Part shown: piece by piece, positions 22,801 through 44,521 of the stretch
Layout of the letters: every line of letters starts with the position of its first letter
How positions within the stretch are numbered: the first letter of the stretch is position 1
Assembly (NCBI RefSeq): GCF_037975245.1
Contig: NC_092572.1
Location: 3,883,501 to 3,947,500 of the forward strand
Direction: 5' to 3'
DNA length: 64,000 nucleotides
From: Apostichopus japonicus
Lineage: Eukaryota > Echinodermata > Holothuroidea > Aspidochirotida > Stichopodidae
The notes under the pieces: generated by a model
What the model saw: only the letters and a program-made list of their open reading frames with translations
Told to the model about the DNA's origin: nothing
The model's database searches: none
Program-made: the position numbers and the translations under genes

Positions 22801-25800
22801 TGGTTCTCTTTTACATAGTCCGTTTAAGGTATGACTGTGTACTGTTTTGAACAGCTGTTTATGCAAACTTTGCATTCATATGATGAGAGCTGGTACAAAG
22901 AATGTACCCCTCACTTAGCACCTGAGCTAGCCCCATCTTAGAGGATCTGCATATCTTGCCAGCCCCTGGTACAGTACCTATGTATAACTGCTTGGTTTTG
23001 TTTCCTTGTAGGCAACACCAACCCAGTGGAGATGGAACCACCGAGAAGGAAACTACAGACACTGTCCATGACAAAGCATTATATGCTTCCAATACCTCTC
23101 AATTCAACAAATGGTAAGCCCCCCTATGGTCCTCTAACCCCACCCCCATCTGCCCCCCTCCCCCCGCAAAGAACGAAAAGTAACAGCAGAATGAGCACAA
23201 AATAATCATGGATAGCCGCCCATGTTTAATTCAAAAATCATTGCTCAAGATTGTTTTACATTGTTATTAACAAATGCTACATTTTCTCCTTCAATTTTGT
23301 CATTCTCATGACCTTTGAAGGGAGATAGTTGGAATAAAATTTCCAGAGCTATTTTGGATAAATGCTCAAGCATTAACAGACAATGAAAAATGCTAAGAAA
23401 GTATTAAAATCACAAATTTTTATGTAAAGGAGAAAATATGTGTTTTGAAAGTGGCAGGCTTCACTACATTAAGGACTTGTTAATTAAAGATTTATTTTTA
23501 TAAATTATGTTCCAGCAAATGAACTTCATACATTTGCTTCTTTGCAAATTTTTGTCCAAAGTCAGGAAATAGTTTAGTGTTCTCATTTTATGCGGTAGAA
23601 GTTTATATTTTAACAATTATAAAAGATTATGCAAAAACTTGCCATTATACATATTTGCATTCGTGCATTAATTTGCCCGTGGTGCATATCTTTTAGCTGT
23701 ACTGGATAAATTATTCCTAATTTCTTTTCTTGTCCTACAGGTGAACCTATTTTTCCAATTGTTCTCTCAAACCTCAGAGTTCACAATCTGGGTCTAGTAA
23801 AATTTGACAGGCCCAGATATCATGACAAGAGCCATATATACACCCTTGGTTTCTCCAGCGAGAGATTATACGCCCACTACCAGGACCCTTCCAAGTCCAT
23901 GTGGTACATATGCAAGATTCTCGATGGTGGACCAACTCCAGTGGTGAGTCAAAATGTGTCAAGCTAATTATTAACCTGAAGGGAAAATCAAATAAAGAAT
24001 ATCTTAAAATTCAATTTAAATTTATATGACATGGAAACATCATGGGAATTTGTCTTGCTTAAGTTTTGGAAATATAAAAGTTGGAAGAAAGCTTTACTGA
24101 ATTTCTTTCAGACAACAACGTCATTGAAATAGCAAAGTGACAATTTTCAAAAACATTAATGTCAAATGGAAGGAAAAACCAAGTGCATTTCGTGCATTTA
24201 GTATTAATTTTTTTCCTTTGACAAATGCAAAGATACTACTACTGTGTGACTAGAAAGTCTTCTCAGACCAAACGACAACCCTTAAAATTTCAGCTATGGG
24301 GTGACAAAACTTTACTCAAGATAAGAAAATGTGGTCAAACAATGAGCAGTCAGGTATCACTCACCAGATGCATCAGGTCATGAGACTAGAATTTCATATT
24401 CCCCAAGATTCTATGGAGTAAACTCTTTCCCGCATACAAGGTCGTTATTAACTTGCTATGAGGGTTATCAATTTTACAAGAATGATAAATTCTTCCTGGA
24501 TTCTTGTGTGCAGAGTGTGCAAAAGTGTTACATACCTGCCCTTAAGGTATGTTTAATAAATAGTCCCAGCTGTTGATGTGTATGTGTTTGATATTGATGG
24601 GCTTTGTCTTGAGGCATTTGCATGTGTACAATGACATGCTTCATACTAAAAATACATATTAATAGTGTCTTGTGTTTGGTTTGCTAATTACGTTAAGACA
24701 CAAACATCTGTAATATTTAGTGTTCTGAAGATGGTAGCTGGCTTAAACGTTAGGATTAGTTATAAACTGCTTAGGTGTCAAAACTGAGGAAGCTGAGAGC
24801 TGCAGCATTACTGCTGCCAACCTGCATAGGAAATAATTGTTTGTGCTCCCCAGTTTCACAGGATATGGTCTGGCTGGTCTGTGGAGATAATCACCTTCGT
24901 TTGATTTTGCTTCAGTGCAGTGTAAATTTCTTAAGCTTCTTTTCTACATTTGTAAAATTTTCAGTTTGTAAATATTTATTTTTCCCTTTTACATAGTTCA
25001 TGCCAAATATAATTTATAATCTTGAACATCGAATGTTATTCTTTCACCTCACAGTTTCAGATTAGTGGCGAAGGTGAAGAGGCTCAGAGTTTTCGAGGTG
25101 AAAACATCAATATTTGTCATCAGAAATTAATGGAGGCTGTCAACAGAGCCAGGTGATGAACTTTTTCTCATTTCTAGTATTTTCTGGGTGATTTTGGCCC
25201 TTTACTATGCACAATGTCGCCCTGCTGAGATATTTAATGATCGTCATAATTAATGTCAATTAAAAGATTTAATTGTCTTCTCTGATTTAGCTGGTTAACT
25301 TTGTCAAGAGTGTTGAAAGGGACCATTCACAAATTGTTCATATACTGTGCTCAGTAATTCTGAACCTTTTCCATTTCTGACACCTCTTACTGTAGCAATT
25401 GAAATTTTTTTTTGCCCGCACCCATGCTACCCTTTCGAGAGGAGACACCCCTCAGAGGAAACAGTGCCTACCCCCCAGTTTTGAGCCCCATCCGTACCAG
25501 GGAGCAGGCCATTTCAATCAAAAACAAACTGGGGTGCACCTCTCAGCAAGAGGAGACACCCGGCCGGGAAACAGAGCTTACCGCCGTTAAGATTTGGGTG
25601 AACTTATTCTTTCAGGAAATTTGTATATGCCAATAGCTTCACACTCGAACTGTCCTTCATCCCACCCTAACAACATTACCAAATGCTGATCTGGGCCTGA
25701 TCCAGGATTTTAATAAAGGAGTGTGGCCCTGTTGTTTTTGAAGCCAAATCCCAACCAAAGAGGTCTTAGGGTCCTCCTCTAGGGAGAAAAAAAATTGGGG

Positions 25801-27245
25801 GCCACAAATGGTGCAAACTGAGGCATATTTAGGGTATAAATTAGCATATAATTTGTATTAATATTTTAATTTTTTTTGTGTTTGGTGAAAAGCTGGGGTA
25901 GAGCCAAGCCTGCTGCAATAGTATTATTTTAATCCGTTTCATGATTCCACAATATCTCTCTCATCCATTGAGGATCACGATTTTGAAAAATATTAATTTA
26001 CCTTAATAAGATGAAGATTTTGGAAAATTAGAATTTGTTAAAAGAAACAAAATAAGTTAAATAGATGTAATTTTTGTTATAATTTGTCTTAATCAAAGCT
26101 GATTGGCAACAATGACTAACTAATAAATCATTAATAATTATAAATCTATTCTGCAGTGGGAAGCGAATGGTGGACGACACTCGAGGCTCCGGTGCAGAAT
26201 TCTTCGGCATCTCCAATCCAACCATCTGTAACCTGATCCAAAATCTAGCAAACGCTGAGAAATGCCCCGGATACAAGATGATGCAGTTTGAAACCTGTCC
26301 GGAGAAAGATAGAAAAAAACTGAGGCTCTGGTGTGCGGAGGATCCAAGAATTGATTACGACGCCCTGCAGAGATCCCAAGAAGGTATTATAGGGAAATGA
26401 AACTGTGGAAGTGTATTTTGTGGGTTGTGTTTAGTTGACATGAAATGTTTCTAAGCGAGAAACTGGTGGGAAGGTATCTTGCTGATAGAAATGGAGAAGC
26501 AAAGATGATATTCTACGGATTTGATGGTCGGCCCATTATTAAAGGCTGACGTACTGGGATATCGAGACTTGGGTCTGACCAACAGGACAAGTTTATCACA
26601 GGGCCCCGTTTGTAGTCATCAGAAATTCATGGTACATCCTTGGGCCCATGAAAAAGTTTTCTTATAATGAGAATACATTGTACCCCCATCTGGCCCCCTA
26701 TAGGACCCAGGCTGTTGGGCTGGACCTCATGTAGCCCCCAATTCTCTTCAGGCCCTCCCCCTCATATGTCAACAACAGCTATAGTTATGTATAAGTAGAC
26801 ACAGCAACAGGCTAAATATCAGCAGTCCTATTATATTATGTGGGGTCTTCTACCAGTTGTAACTTTAAATATAGGCTTGGATTGAAAATTGTTGGCAATA
26901 GAACAAAACAATTGCAAATGTTGTTTAAGATGGCTCTTTCAAAAATGACCAATGAGTATAATCATTTCTGCCAAACAACTGAAAGAATATTTCATATTTA
27001 GTAATTATTTTATGGAATTTGTGTTTTTTTAACCATCATTTGCAGGATATACCAAGAGGATAGACCTGGGTGGCTCCAGTAGTCGACTAACGATGACAGA
27101 CAGTGAGAGATTAAGATTCATTTTGAACAGAACCAGCACGTCACACTTACAATCAAGTACAGTAGCATCTAGTGTTAGCTCTGTTGATGACCTTTCAACT
27201 CAGGATGGTGATGCTGATACCACAGATCATATTGATGTCACATGA
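13494..27245 (+). CDS. TBRG1: TBRG1-like protein with HARE-HTH-like domain and FYRN/FYRC domains, complete coding region in 11 exons
   Basis: FYRN/FYRC proteins are chromatin-associated; vertebrate TBRG1 is a nuclear growth regulator. The coding exons 13494-13808, 14289-14437, 16387-16462, 20414-20590, 21085-21246, 22104-22347, 23012-23113, 23741-23943, 25055-25152, 26157-26383 and 27046-27245 join into 651 codons including the stop. Residues 1-155 are rich in Pro, Ser and Thr. Residues about 165-239 (GVGWLDAAQ, then RILEASNGPLHIDEIRKRIL, ending FRKVKGQVYRLV) look like a HARE-HTH winged helix. Residues 294-327 are a coiled coil (LAQSEKKLSRAKTERRFLL) followed by a very basic Lys/Arg/Glu stretch to about 374. 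FYRN is at about 409-476 (EPIFPIVLSNLRVHNLG, IYTLGFSSERLYAHY) and FYRC at about 477-560 (GSGAEFFGISNPTICNLIQ). The start is the first ATG after an in-frame TAA at 13479. The body matches TBRG1; the N-terminal winged helix is the unusual part. Confidence 0.88.
14289..14437 (+). CDS. TBRG1: TBRG1-like coding exon 2
   Basis: Acceptor tttctgcag ends at 14288 and donor GTAAGA starts at 14438. It encodes more proline-rich sequence (MVPMESPSPTPLSPGFMY) and ends with two bases of a split codon. Confidence 0.8.
14753..15498. mobile_element. hAT-type non-autonomous transposon, 730 bp, with 8-bp target duplication
   Basis: The element 14761-15490 begins tagggatgcacccgatatcc and ends ggatccggtgcatcccta. 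It is flanked by exact 8-bp copies of ttcatttt (14753-14760 and 15491-15498), the hAT signature. Many ccggccgga motifs cluster inside each end, as subterminal transposase-binding repeats do in hAT elements. The middle is non-coding. It lies in TBRG1-like intron 2. Confidence 0.93.
16387..16462 (+). CDS. TBRG1: TBRG1-like coding exon 3
   Basis: The acceptor is a tandem NAGNAG (tcagcag), so the exon can start at 16387 or 16390 and gain or lose one residue in frame. It encodes SVGVSQRKVPEV and then GVGWLDAAQ, the first helix of the HARE-HTH-like domain. Donor GTGAGG starts at 16463. Confidence 0.8.
16463..20413. other. TBRG1-like intron 3
   Basis: A 3.95-kb intron. It contains TA and polyG tracts, a short-unit repeat field at 19315-19650 and paired copies of gatcaaaggtcacctacac at about 20083 and 20138. 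No exon is recognised in it. Confidence 0.7.
19315..19650. repeat. Irregular repeat of agattctacagtagattcat type
   Basis: Diverged short units built from tacagtagatt, catactacagtgg and acagtagattta are reiterated about ten times without a fixed period. This is an old degenerate minisatellite inside TBRG1-like intron 3. Confidence 0.7.
20414..20590 (+). CDS. TBRG1: TBRG1-like coding exon 4 (HARE-HTH-like core)
   Basis: Encodes RILEASNGPLHIDEIRKRIL, then LESVLSKDLHRGSKRF and VKGQVYRLV. The run 'A-R-L--S-GPLH--EI--RIL' followed by a conserved L-KDL and F-KV-G-Y-L ending is the HARE-HTH pattern seen in ASXL-type proteins. Phase 0 at both ends; donor at 20591. Confidence 0.83.
21085..21246 (+). 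CDS. TBRG1: TBRG1-like coding exon 5
   Basis: Acceptor tttctcgttag ends at 21084 and donor GTAAGT starts at 21247; phase 0 at both ends. It encodes TPEELTAQVKRQIAMTS and RNYLYMRRVAKQLVF. Its last 60 bases with the donor are duplicated 130 bp downstream. A 24-base duplication also sits in the pyrimidine tract just before its acceptor (caacctatatatcttttctt at about 21007 and 21035). Confidence 0.85.
21187..21441 (+). repeat. Tandem duplication (130-bp offset) of exon 5 end, donor and C-rich intron
   Basis: Copy 1 runs from aagcag at 21187 and copy 2 from aagcag at 21317. Both contain the coding end, gtctttgtaagtatt and agatgcagatgctgtcag, and then a C-rich tract. The C-rich end of copy 1 followed by aagcag precedes the coding part of copy 2 and so resembles a new acceptor. 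Confidence 0.92.
21323..21376 (+). CDS. Candidate alternative 18-codon exon born by duplication
   Basis: If the CAG at 21320-21322 acts as acceptor, the exon is 54 nt, phase 0 at both ends, and encodes RHKQNYLYMRRVAKQLVF before donor GTAAGT at 21377. It would insert a near repeat of the end of exon 5. The polypyrimidine tract is C-rich rather than T-rich. Use is untested. Confidence 0.35.
22104..22347 (+). CDS. TBRG1: TBRG1-like coding exon 6 (coiled coil and basic region)
   Basis: Encodes the coiled coil ENGALADTLAQSEKK to RRFLLNRLL, matching the TBRG1 leucine-rich segment, followed by a Lys/Arg/Glu-rich run (EKDSKKRKERNKHRHKR), a likely nuclear localisation region. Donor ag|GTCAGA at 22348 is weak. 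Confidence 0.8.
23012..23113 (+). CDS. TBRG1: TBRG1-like coding exon 7
   Basis: Acceptor tttccttgtag ends at 23011 and donor GTAAGC starts at 23114. It encodes GNTNPVEMEPPRRKLQTL, the linker before FYRN. Phases match both neighbours. Confidence 0.8.
23741..23943 (+). CDS. TBRG1: TBRG1-like coding exon 8 (FYRN)
   Basis: Encodes the FYRN domain: EPIFPIVLSNLRVHNLG, RPRYHDKSHIYTLGFSSERL and MWYICKILDGGPTPV. Acceptor ttgtcctacag ends at 23740 and donor GTGAGT starts at 23944. Confidence 0.9.
25055..25152 (+). CDS. TBRG1: TBRG1-like coding exon 9 (start of FYRC)
   Basis: Encodes FQISGEGEEAQSF and CHQKLMEAVNRA. Acceptor ttcacctcacag ends at 25054 and donor GTGATG starts at 25153. Confidence 0.85.
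26157..26383 (+). CDS. TBRG1: TBRG1-like coding exon 10 (FYRC)
   Basis: Encodes SGKRMVDDTRGSGAEFFG, ISNPTICNLIQNLANAEK and YKMMQFETCPEKDRKKL. The GADFFG-like and NP-I--LIQ motifs are typical of FYRC. Donor GTATTA starts at 26384. Confidence 0.9.
27046..27245 (+). CDS. TBRG1: TBRG1-like terminal coding exon 11
   Basis: Acceptor catcatttgcag ends at 27045; stop TGA is 27243-27245. It reads GYTKRIDLGGSSSRLTM and ends in a Ser/Thr/Asp-rich tail (STQDGDADTTDHIDVT). Its last 118 bases are duplicated 176 bp downstream in the 3' UTR. Confidence 0.85.
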
Positions 27246-27465
27246 CCATAGTCAGCATGGTGGGGGAAGGGGAGGGGGTGAGAGAAGTATGGGGTGGGGT
27301 CGACAGAACCAGCACATCACATTTACAATCAAGTACAGTAGCATCTAGTGTTAGCTCTGTCGATGACCTTTCAACCCAGGATGGTGATGACGATACCACA
27401 GATCATATTGATGTCACATGACCATAGGCAGGATCGTGGGGGAGAGGGGGGGGTAGGGAGGGACA
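27128..27465 (+). repeat. Tandem duplication (176-bp offset) of the terminal exon end
   Basis: Copy 1 begins cagaaccagcacgtcacact at 27128 and copy 2 cagaaccagcacatcacatt at 27304. Both run through the stop codon and cataccata-like sequence into a G-rich tract. Copy 2 lies in the 3' UTR and is not translated by the main frame. Confidence 0.93.
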
Positions 27466-27575
27466 AATTGAGGGCTGTACTACTGAAATGGACGATTAGT
27501 CGTAACTCTCCCTTTCTGCTCAGTACAAATCACTACCCAGCTAATGGAAAAATGTGAATTTAAATCTTTCAGAGG

Positions 27576-27581
27576 AATAAA
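27576..27581 (+). terminator. Candidate polyadenylation signal of the TBRG1-like gene
   Basis: AATAAA in gaggaataaataattttt, 331 bases after the stop codon and downstream of the duplicated exon end. Confidence 0.5.
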
Positions 27582-30536
27582 TAATTTTTAGTGTGAAAGC
27601 AGAAGAAATACTGTATATTAAATCTTGGACATTGGACATATTAATCAAAACGCCAACTACTACAAGGTTGTTCTTCTTGTCCTGCTGATTCTGTTATGAA
27701 ATGCTGCAATTCATATGCTGCAAAGAGTTCTGAGATGCTGCAATTTTCACATCAAGAGGTGAAGGAGAAAGTCACATGACAATACATATGGAAACAGACT
27801 TGAAACAAGTCTTAACATGAACTGCCTAATAATTTTTAGTTGCGTGAATTTGTTTTTTTCCTTCTTTTGTTTTCTATTTGCAAATCTGTATTGCCAAATT
27901 AAATTAAAGTTACTGCTAATCAATGGAAACTGATTCTGCTGTTGTTCTCCATGCAAACCCCTAAGTCACCCCTCCCGCCCCCCACCCATCCCTTCTCCTA
28001 ACCTCCTATACATTGCTATCTTAGCATTGGAAGTGTGAGGACTGTCTGAAAACCAAAGCATTGCAATACGAACAATTCTCCTGGCTTGAAAATGTCCCCA
28101 ATGCTAAGTACATTTTTCTACTAACATCAGACAATAAACTCAGATGTTTCTTAATCCTAATAAATAATAATTACAGAAACTAAAAAAGAGGACAGGAATG
28201 CATAAAAGGTTATTTATGTACAAAAGTTTTCATTGTAACAACATTGCACAAAATGGTTTTCAATGATATGAGATCTATACAACTACAAGTTGAAGTGGTA
28301 ATATGCTACATTATAAACCACCAAACAGTCCGAAAATGAAATAAAAAGGTTTTTTTATTGTATTTTTTTCTTTTTACATTCACACAGAAATTATTTAAAC
28401 AGTTTTATAATGGACAAGTTTAAAAATTGTTTTGTCTTGTAGAGTTTATCTTACAGTATAAAAATTTCCACCAGAAGCCCCAGGTAACACATGGTCAGTG
28501 CCACCAAGCCAATTCTCTTTACCATGGCTGTCACCGGCTATCAAATATGTGACCTTGTGATTTTTTTAATATATGTTCATTATTGATTAGCCATTTATTA
28601 CAAGATACCTCAGGGAAAGCTGGATCATATAGTTTTATCATCAAAGTTTTCTCATAGGACTTGTTTTACTGCCAACAACCTCCTATGTAATGGAAAAACA
28701 TGTCAGTCTTACCGATGCTTACCGATGTCATACATCAGGCCTTAATTAATTAATTAATTAATGGATCAATTATAATTTAGCCTTGGATTTTGTATTGTTG
28801 ACCAATATAAGTCCTAAATTTAAATTCTGGATCTTAATCTGACTGTTGAAGAAGAGGTTAAAATACTCGCTGTATTTTCAGAATCTGTGCCATTCCCCAT
28901 TCACTTTGCAGCACATTTTGAGGCAAAAACAGGTGGCAAAATTTAGGAGTCAACAAAATTTAAAACACTAGATGTGAATAAAAAACATCTAAAAATTACT
29001 AAGACGAATAACTGAAAAATTTAATTACACCTCTCTAAGTAATAATTCAAGGATAATACTAAAAAGAAAGAAATATTAGCATGGATTTTACAATTGGGTT
29101 GAAAATTGCATCACTTTGGCTGCAGGTGTGTTTAGCCAATATCTGTAACTCTTACCTTCGTAAAGAATTTTCTGGTGCTTATTGTCACAAATTTACGATA
29201 CTTTTGAATCCAGTTTAAGTTCCGATTTTAATGACATTCATTACCTTAATGTTTGGTTTTAAATTTATAAAAACAATTTAGCAACTTCTGACCCCTTCTG
29301 ATGTGCTTCTCACATGTGATTTACACAATATTCACACGTCTGTGATATTAAATTTTTTCCAAGTGTTGTAGCGCCTACTCCTAATGAAATTATTATCAGT
29401 GAAACAGCCTAGCAACGAAGTCTTTTCATCTATAAATTACAACCTTTGTTCTCAGTAATATAAACTGTAACAGCTGAGCTAACTTGCTTTATGAATATTC
29501 ATTTCATTGTGTGTCGGAGCTCAGCTACCTTATACAATACATACACAGTTTTTCAATCGTTATCTGTTACAATTATAGCAAAATTTATAGCATAAAATTT
29601 ATGGAAAGGTTTCAACCTGAAAGAAACTTTCAGTTCTCTTCGAATGAATTCCCGATAGTTAGAATTTGATGAGCAAACCAGCTCTTGAGTTCGCAGAAAC
29701 CCAAACCCATAGAACTTTACAAGAGACAAAATAAAGAGAATTCAAAACCGCAACACAACAATTTGAACGTTAACTTTTGCCCTGTAATAAAACTTTAAAT
29801 TCGATGAGCAGTTTGCAAATAATGCTATGAAAGGCAACCAGGTATTTGACAAATTAGCTGGGAGCCATGTTAGCTCCAATCCAGGGCACACATTTTGGCT
29901 CACTATTGCCTGCACTCTTTACAATATTACGACAGAAATTTATCTTGAGTCCCATCCACAAATTTCTCAACGTTGATGATTATGTAACATCAGATGAGAT
30001 CCCAACAATAAGCAACTTGCAACCGTTAATATTAAATACCGCAAATATTAAATACCGTTAATATTAAATACAGCACTTCTCTCTTCTTGTTCACCCAACA
30101 ACCACCGTAATTAAAAACAAAAGAGTCAGTTCAGCAGGAATAGTGCATATCTCATTGGTTGCTATGGTAACCAAATGAGAACACCTCTCTTAACCATATC
30201 CAGATCAGAAATAAAGAACCAAAAATGTCAAAAATTGTCTCGACAAATCGTGTGAAAGAAAGTTGTGAAGAGGCATAAATCTTCCGTGAAAAAAAATCTG
30301 GACATACACCTACAGAGAAACATAAAATCATTAGATGTTATTCAAACGCTTATTCCACCCTTTCGTATATATCTTTGGCGTTCTGCTACTTCACAGATGC
30401 ACAGCTTTTAATAGACCACTGACACCCTTTGAAGAACATTGACGGGAGATAATGGGTTCATGGTGGTTGATGGTAGCTGTGAGTTCCTTTTCGTTTGGCT
30501 ACAGCACCTGTGGGGGTTGGGGAGGGGGTAGGGGGA
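27582..30536. other. Convergent intergenic region and likely 3' UTR of the KAT7-like gene
   Basis: This lies between the two convergent genes and has no recognised gene. There is a (taat)n microsatellite at about 28743-28761. Part of the right side is presumably 3' UTR on the minus strand, but I cannot fix the polyadenylation site among several AT-rich candidates. Confidence 0.5.
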
Positions 30537-42256
<11,720 letters not shown>

Positions 42257-42263
42257 CTAGTTA

Positions 42264-42435
42264 GGAAAATAACATACAGTACTATAATGTTACATTCTAT
42301 AAAGTTTCTCTAAAATAGCATACTATAATGTTACATTCCATAATGTTCTCTTTAAAATAACATATTATAATGTTACATTCCATAATGTTCTCTCTAAAAA
42401 AGCATACTATAATGGTACATTCCATAGCGATCTCT
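42264..42435. repeat. Short tandem repeat next to the KAT7-like exon, about 55-bp unit, 3-4 copies
   Basis: Units of actataatgttacattccat followed by aatgttctctctaaaa are repeated with period about 55 immediately upstream (transcript sense) of the exon at 42050-42256. Together with the array on its other side, the exon is flanked by repeats on both sides. Confidence 0.75.
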
Positions 42436-42524
42436 CTTTCATAATATTTGTTGATCCTACCATTGTCTATAATGTTATACTGTACAGCTAGGTCATTCAT
42501 CATACCGAACTTAAATCATAAATT

Positions 42525-43025
42525 GACTATCCTAAGCTTGTTAGGCTCACAAATTGCAGTGATATGAAATGTGTGTTTTGTGCGTTCATAAATTGATATC
42601 CTATAGCATTTCACTATCCATCTTATTGTCACAACCTTTCATCCTTTTCTTCTTTAAAGCAGTGTGCATAAAACAATTAACAGTAACCATGCATAGTGTA
42701 GGCTGAGGAATGTCAGAGGTCAACTTCTAGTCTGTTTTCATTATTTCTCAATCTCAATGACTCACTGTGGTTTTGGTTTCATAAATTGACTATCCTAAGC
42801 TTGTTAGGCTCACGAACTGGGGTGATATGAAAACGTGTGCTTCTTTTGTGTGTTCATAAATTGACTATCCTTAGAAGCTTGTTGGGCTCACAAACTGGGG
42901 TGATATGAAAACGTGTGTTCGATTTGTGTCATCATAAATTGACTATCCTAAGCTTATTAGGCTCATGAACTGGGGTGACATGAAAACATGTGTATGTTTA
43001 AGCTTGTTGGGCTCACAAAGTGGGA
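42525..43025. repeat. Diverged minisatellite with unit about 75 bp
   Basis: cataaattgactatcctaag followed by cttgttaggctcac and tggggtgatatgaaaacgtg recurs at about 42528, 42780, 42856 and 42935, with partial copies between. Confidence 0.75.
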
Positions 43026-43080
43026 TGTGGATGATATATGGTTATAAATTGTTCATAAAGTTGAAGGTTTACAGTCTTGT

Positions 43081-43445
43081 ATGAGGCTAATGCCTCCTCA
43101 CATGACTTTACAACTTAACCCCTGGTCATTGGTAACTTGTCACACCCACACACCAAAGTGTGCACAATTCAATCAATCTCTCCTGGGGCACCACAGTGCA
43201 CCACAACCACGTGTCCCCCAGGGGACTTCCCACAGGGTGCAGCCACAAACCGGCGCACACAACTATATTTACAAGTTACCTCGCAGGTCCCCATTTATAC
43301 ACCTGGGTGAAGAGAGGCAATGGAGATAAAGCGCCTTGCCCAAGGACACAACGCAATGATCTGCCCAGGGCTCGAACCTGTAATCCTTAGATCACAAACT
43401 GTCCACTGCCTTAACCACTTGACCACTTGACTTCATGAAATGTAA
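43081..43445. repeat. Dispersed SINE-like repeat
   Basis: Contains cgccttgcccaaggacacaa, a stock sequence of repeats in many animal genomes, and gggctcgaacctgtaat, which resembles a tRNA-type B box. It ends in ccttaaccacttgaccactt. No clear A box or target duplication, so the class is tentative. Confidence 0.45.
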
Positions 43446-44487
43446 AGGATTACTTGACCACTTTTGCAAGCAACCTGTGCCAGGCCCTGCTGGTAGGTTC
43501 TGATTGGAGATTGTAGCTTGGCATGTGGAACATAAAAGTAGAGTGCCCACCCAACACCATGGCAACAGCTCTATATGTGTGGCATATACAGAAAGGATCA
43601 CTTTAACAACACTTAATGAATGTGTTATTTACCTATAAATGTCATCTCAACCTTGATGTAAGGTTTAAAATCAGCCAATCTTTTGCATTCATTTTTTACC
43701 TGTAACTTTCCTAAGCTACAAGTACATTTATCACAACACAATTAGAGTAGAGTATGTCGTCCACCTGGGAAAGGTTAACCATCGGAAAATTGTCCTAAAT
43801 TGATCTACTGTAGTGACTTATGTGAGGGATCATCATACTTCTTGATGCTTGGATGTTGAAGGGGACGAAATAAACTGTTGACTGTCTAAAACTCTGGAGG
43901 ATTGGAAGTGATTTCAGGCATTTTAGATAATCCTGCGTCAGACAAGAAGATCACAGAACCGAGAACTGGCAGATGGTTTGGGGAGCACTATGCTAACCTT
44001 TCACCTAGATTCTAACTCAAAATCTAAGTAAACAGTCATGATGGCATAAAATGAATGTGCTGTGATAGTCCAAGTAATCAGATATCATGTACTGGGTTGA
44101 AAGCGTCTATCAATACTCTAGTGGCCTTGGAAAGTGACAAATTTAGTTTTAACAAAGAAATAAATTGTGATACAACACCACCAACAGTACAGTATGGAGA
44201 GTGTTCTGTCGGTCATGTCACTGGCTATTATCATTTGCATCAACTTCTTACAAAGTTCTCCAAATGTTGTTATCTCCAAAATGGCATTGCATGGAAGGGG
44301 AAGTTAACTTCACCAGGAAGGTTTAAATGTTCCTCTTATACCAAATGTTACCCTTGGATATTTACTTTTAACTACATACAGTACTATCCAAGGTTATAAT
44401 GCATCTGTATGATAAGAAATTACACTATAAACACAGAGGCTCAGTAACACCATGCATGTTAGGTTTGTCACAATAGATTTATAACGA

Positions 44488-44493
44488 TTTATT
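44488..44493 (-). terminator. Candidate polyadenylation signal of the intact sulfotransferase
   Basis: Minus-strand AATAAA (tttatt on plus) lies 28 bases after the stop codon. Confidence 0.45.
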
Positions 44494-44521
44494 GAGAACA
44501 AATTCCAAAAGCACCAAGAAA

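Noticed and set aside
42257-44521. Search for the KAT7-like CCHHC finger exon
   Set aside because: No splice-bounded C-x-C-x-H-x-H-x-C segment found on the minus strand here, so no exon is claimed.
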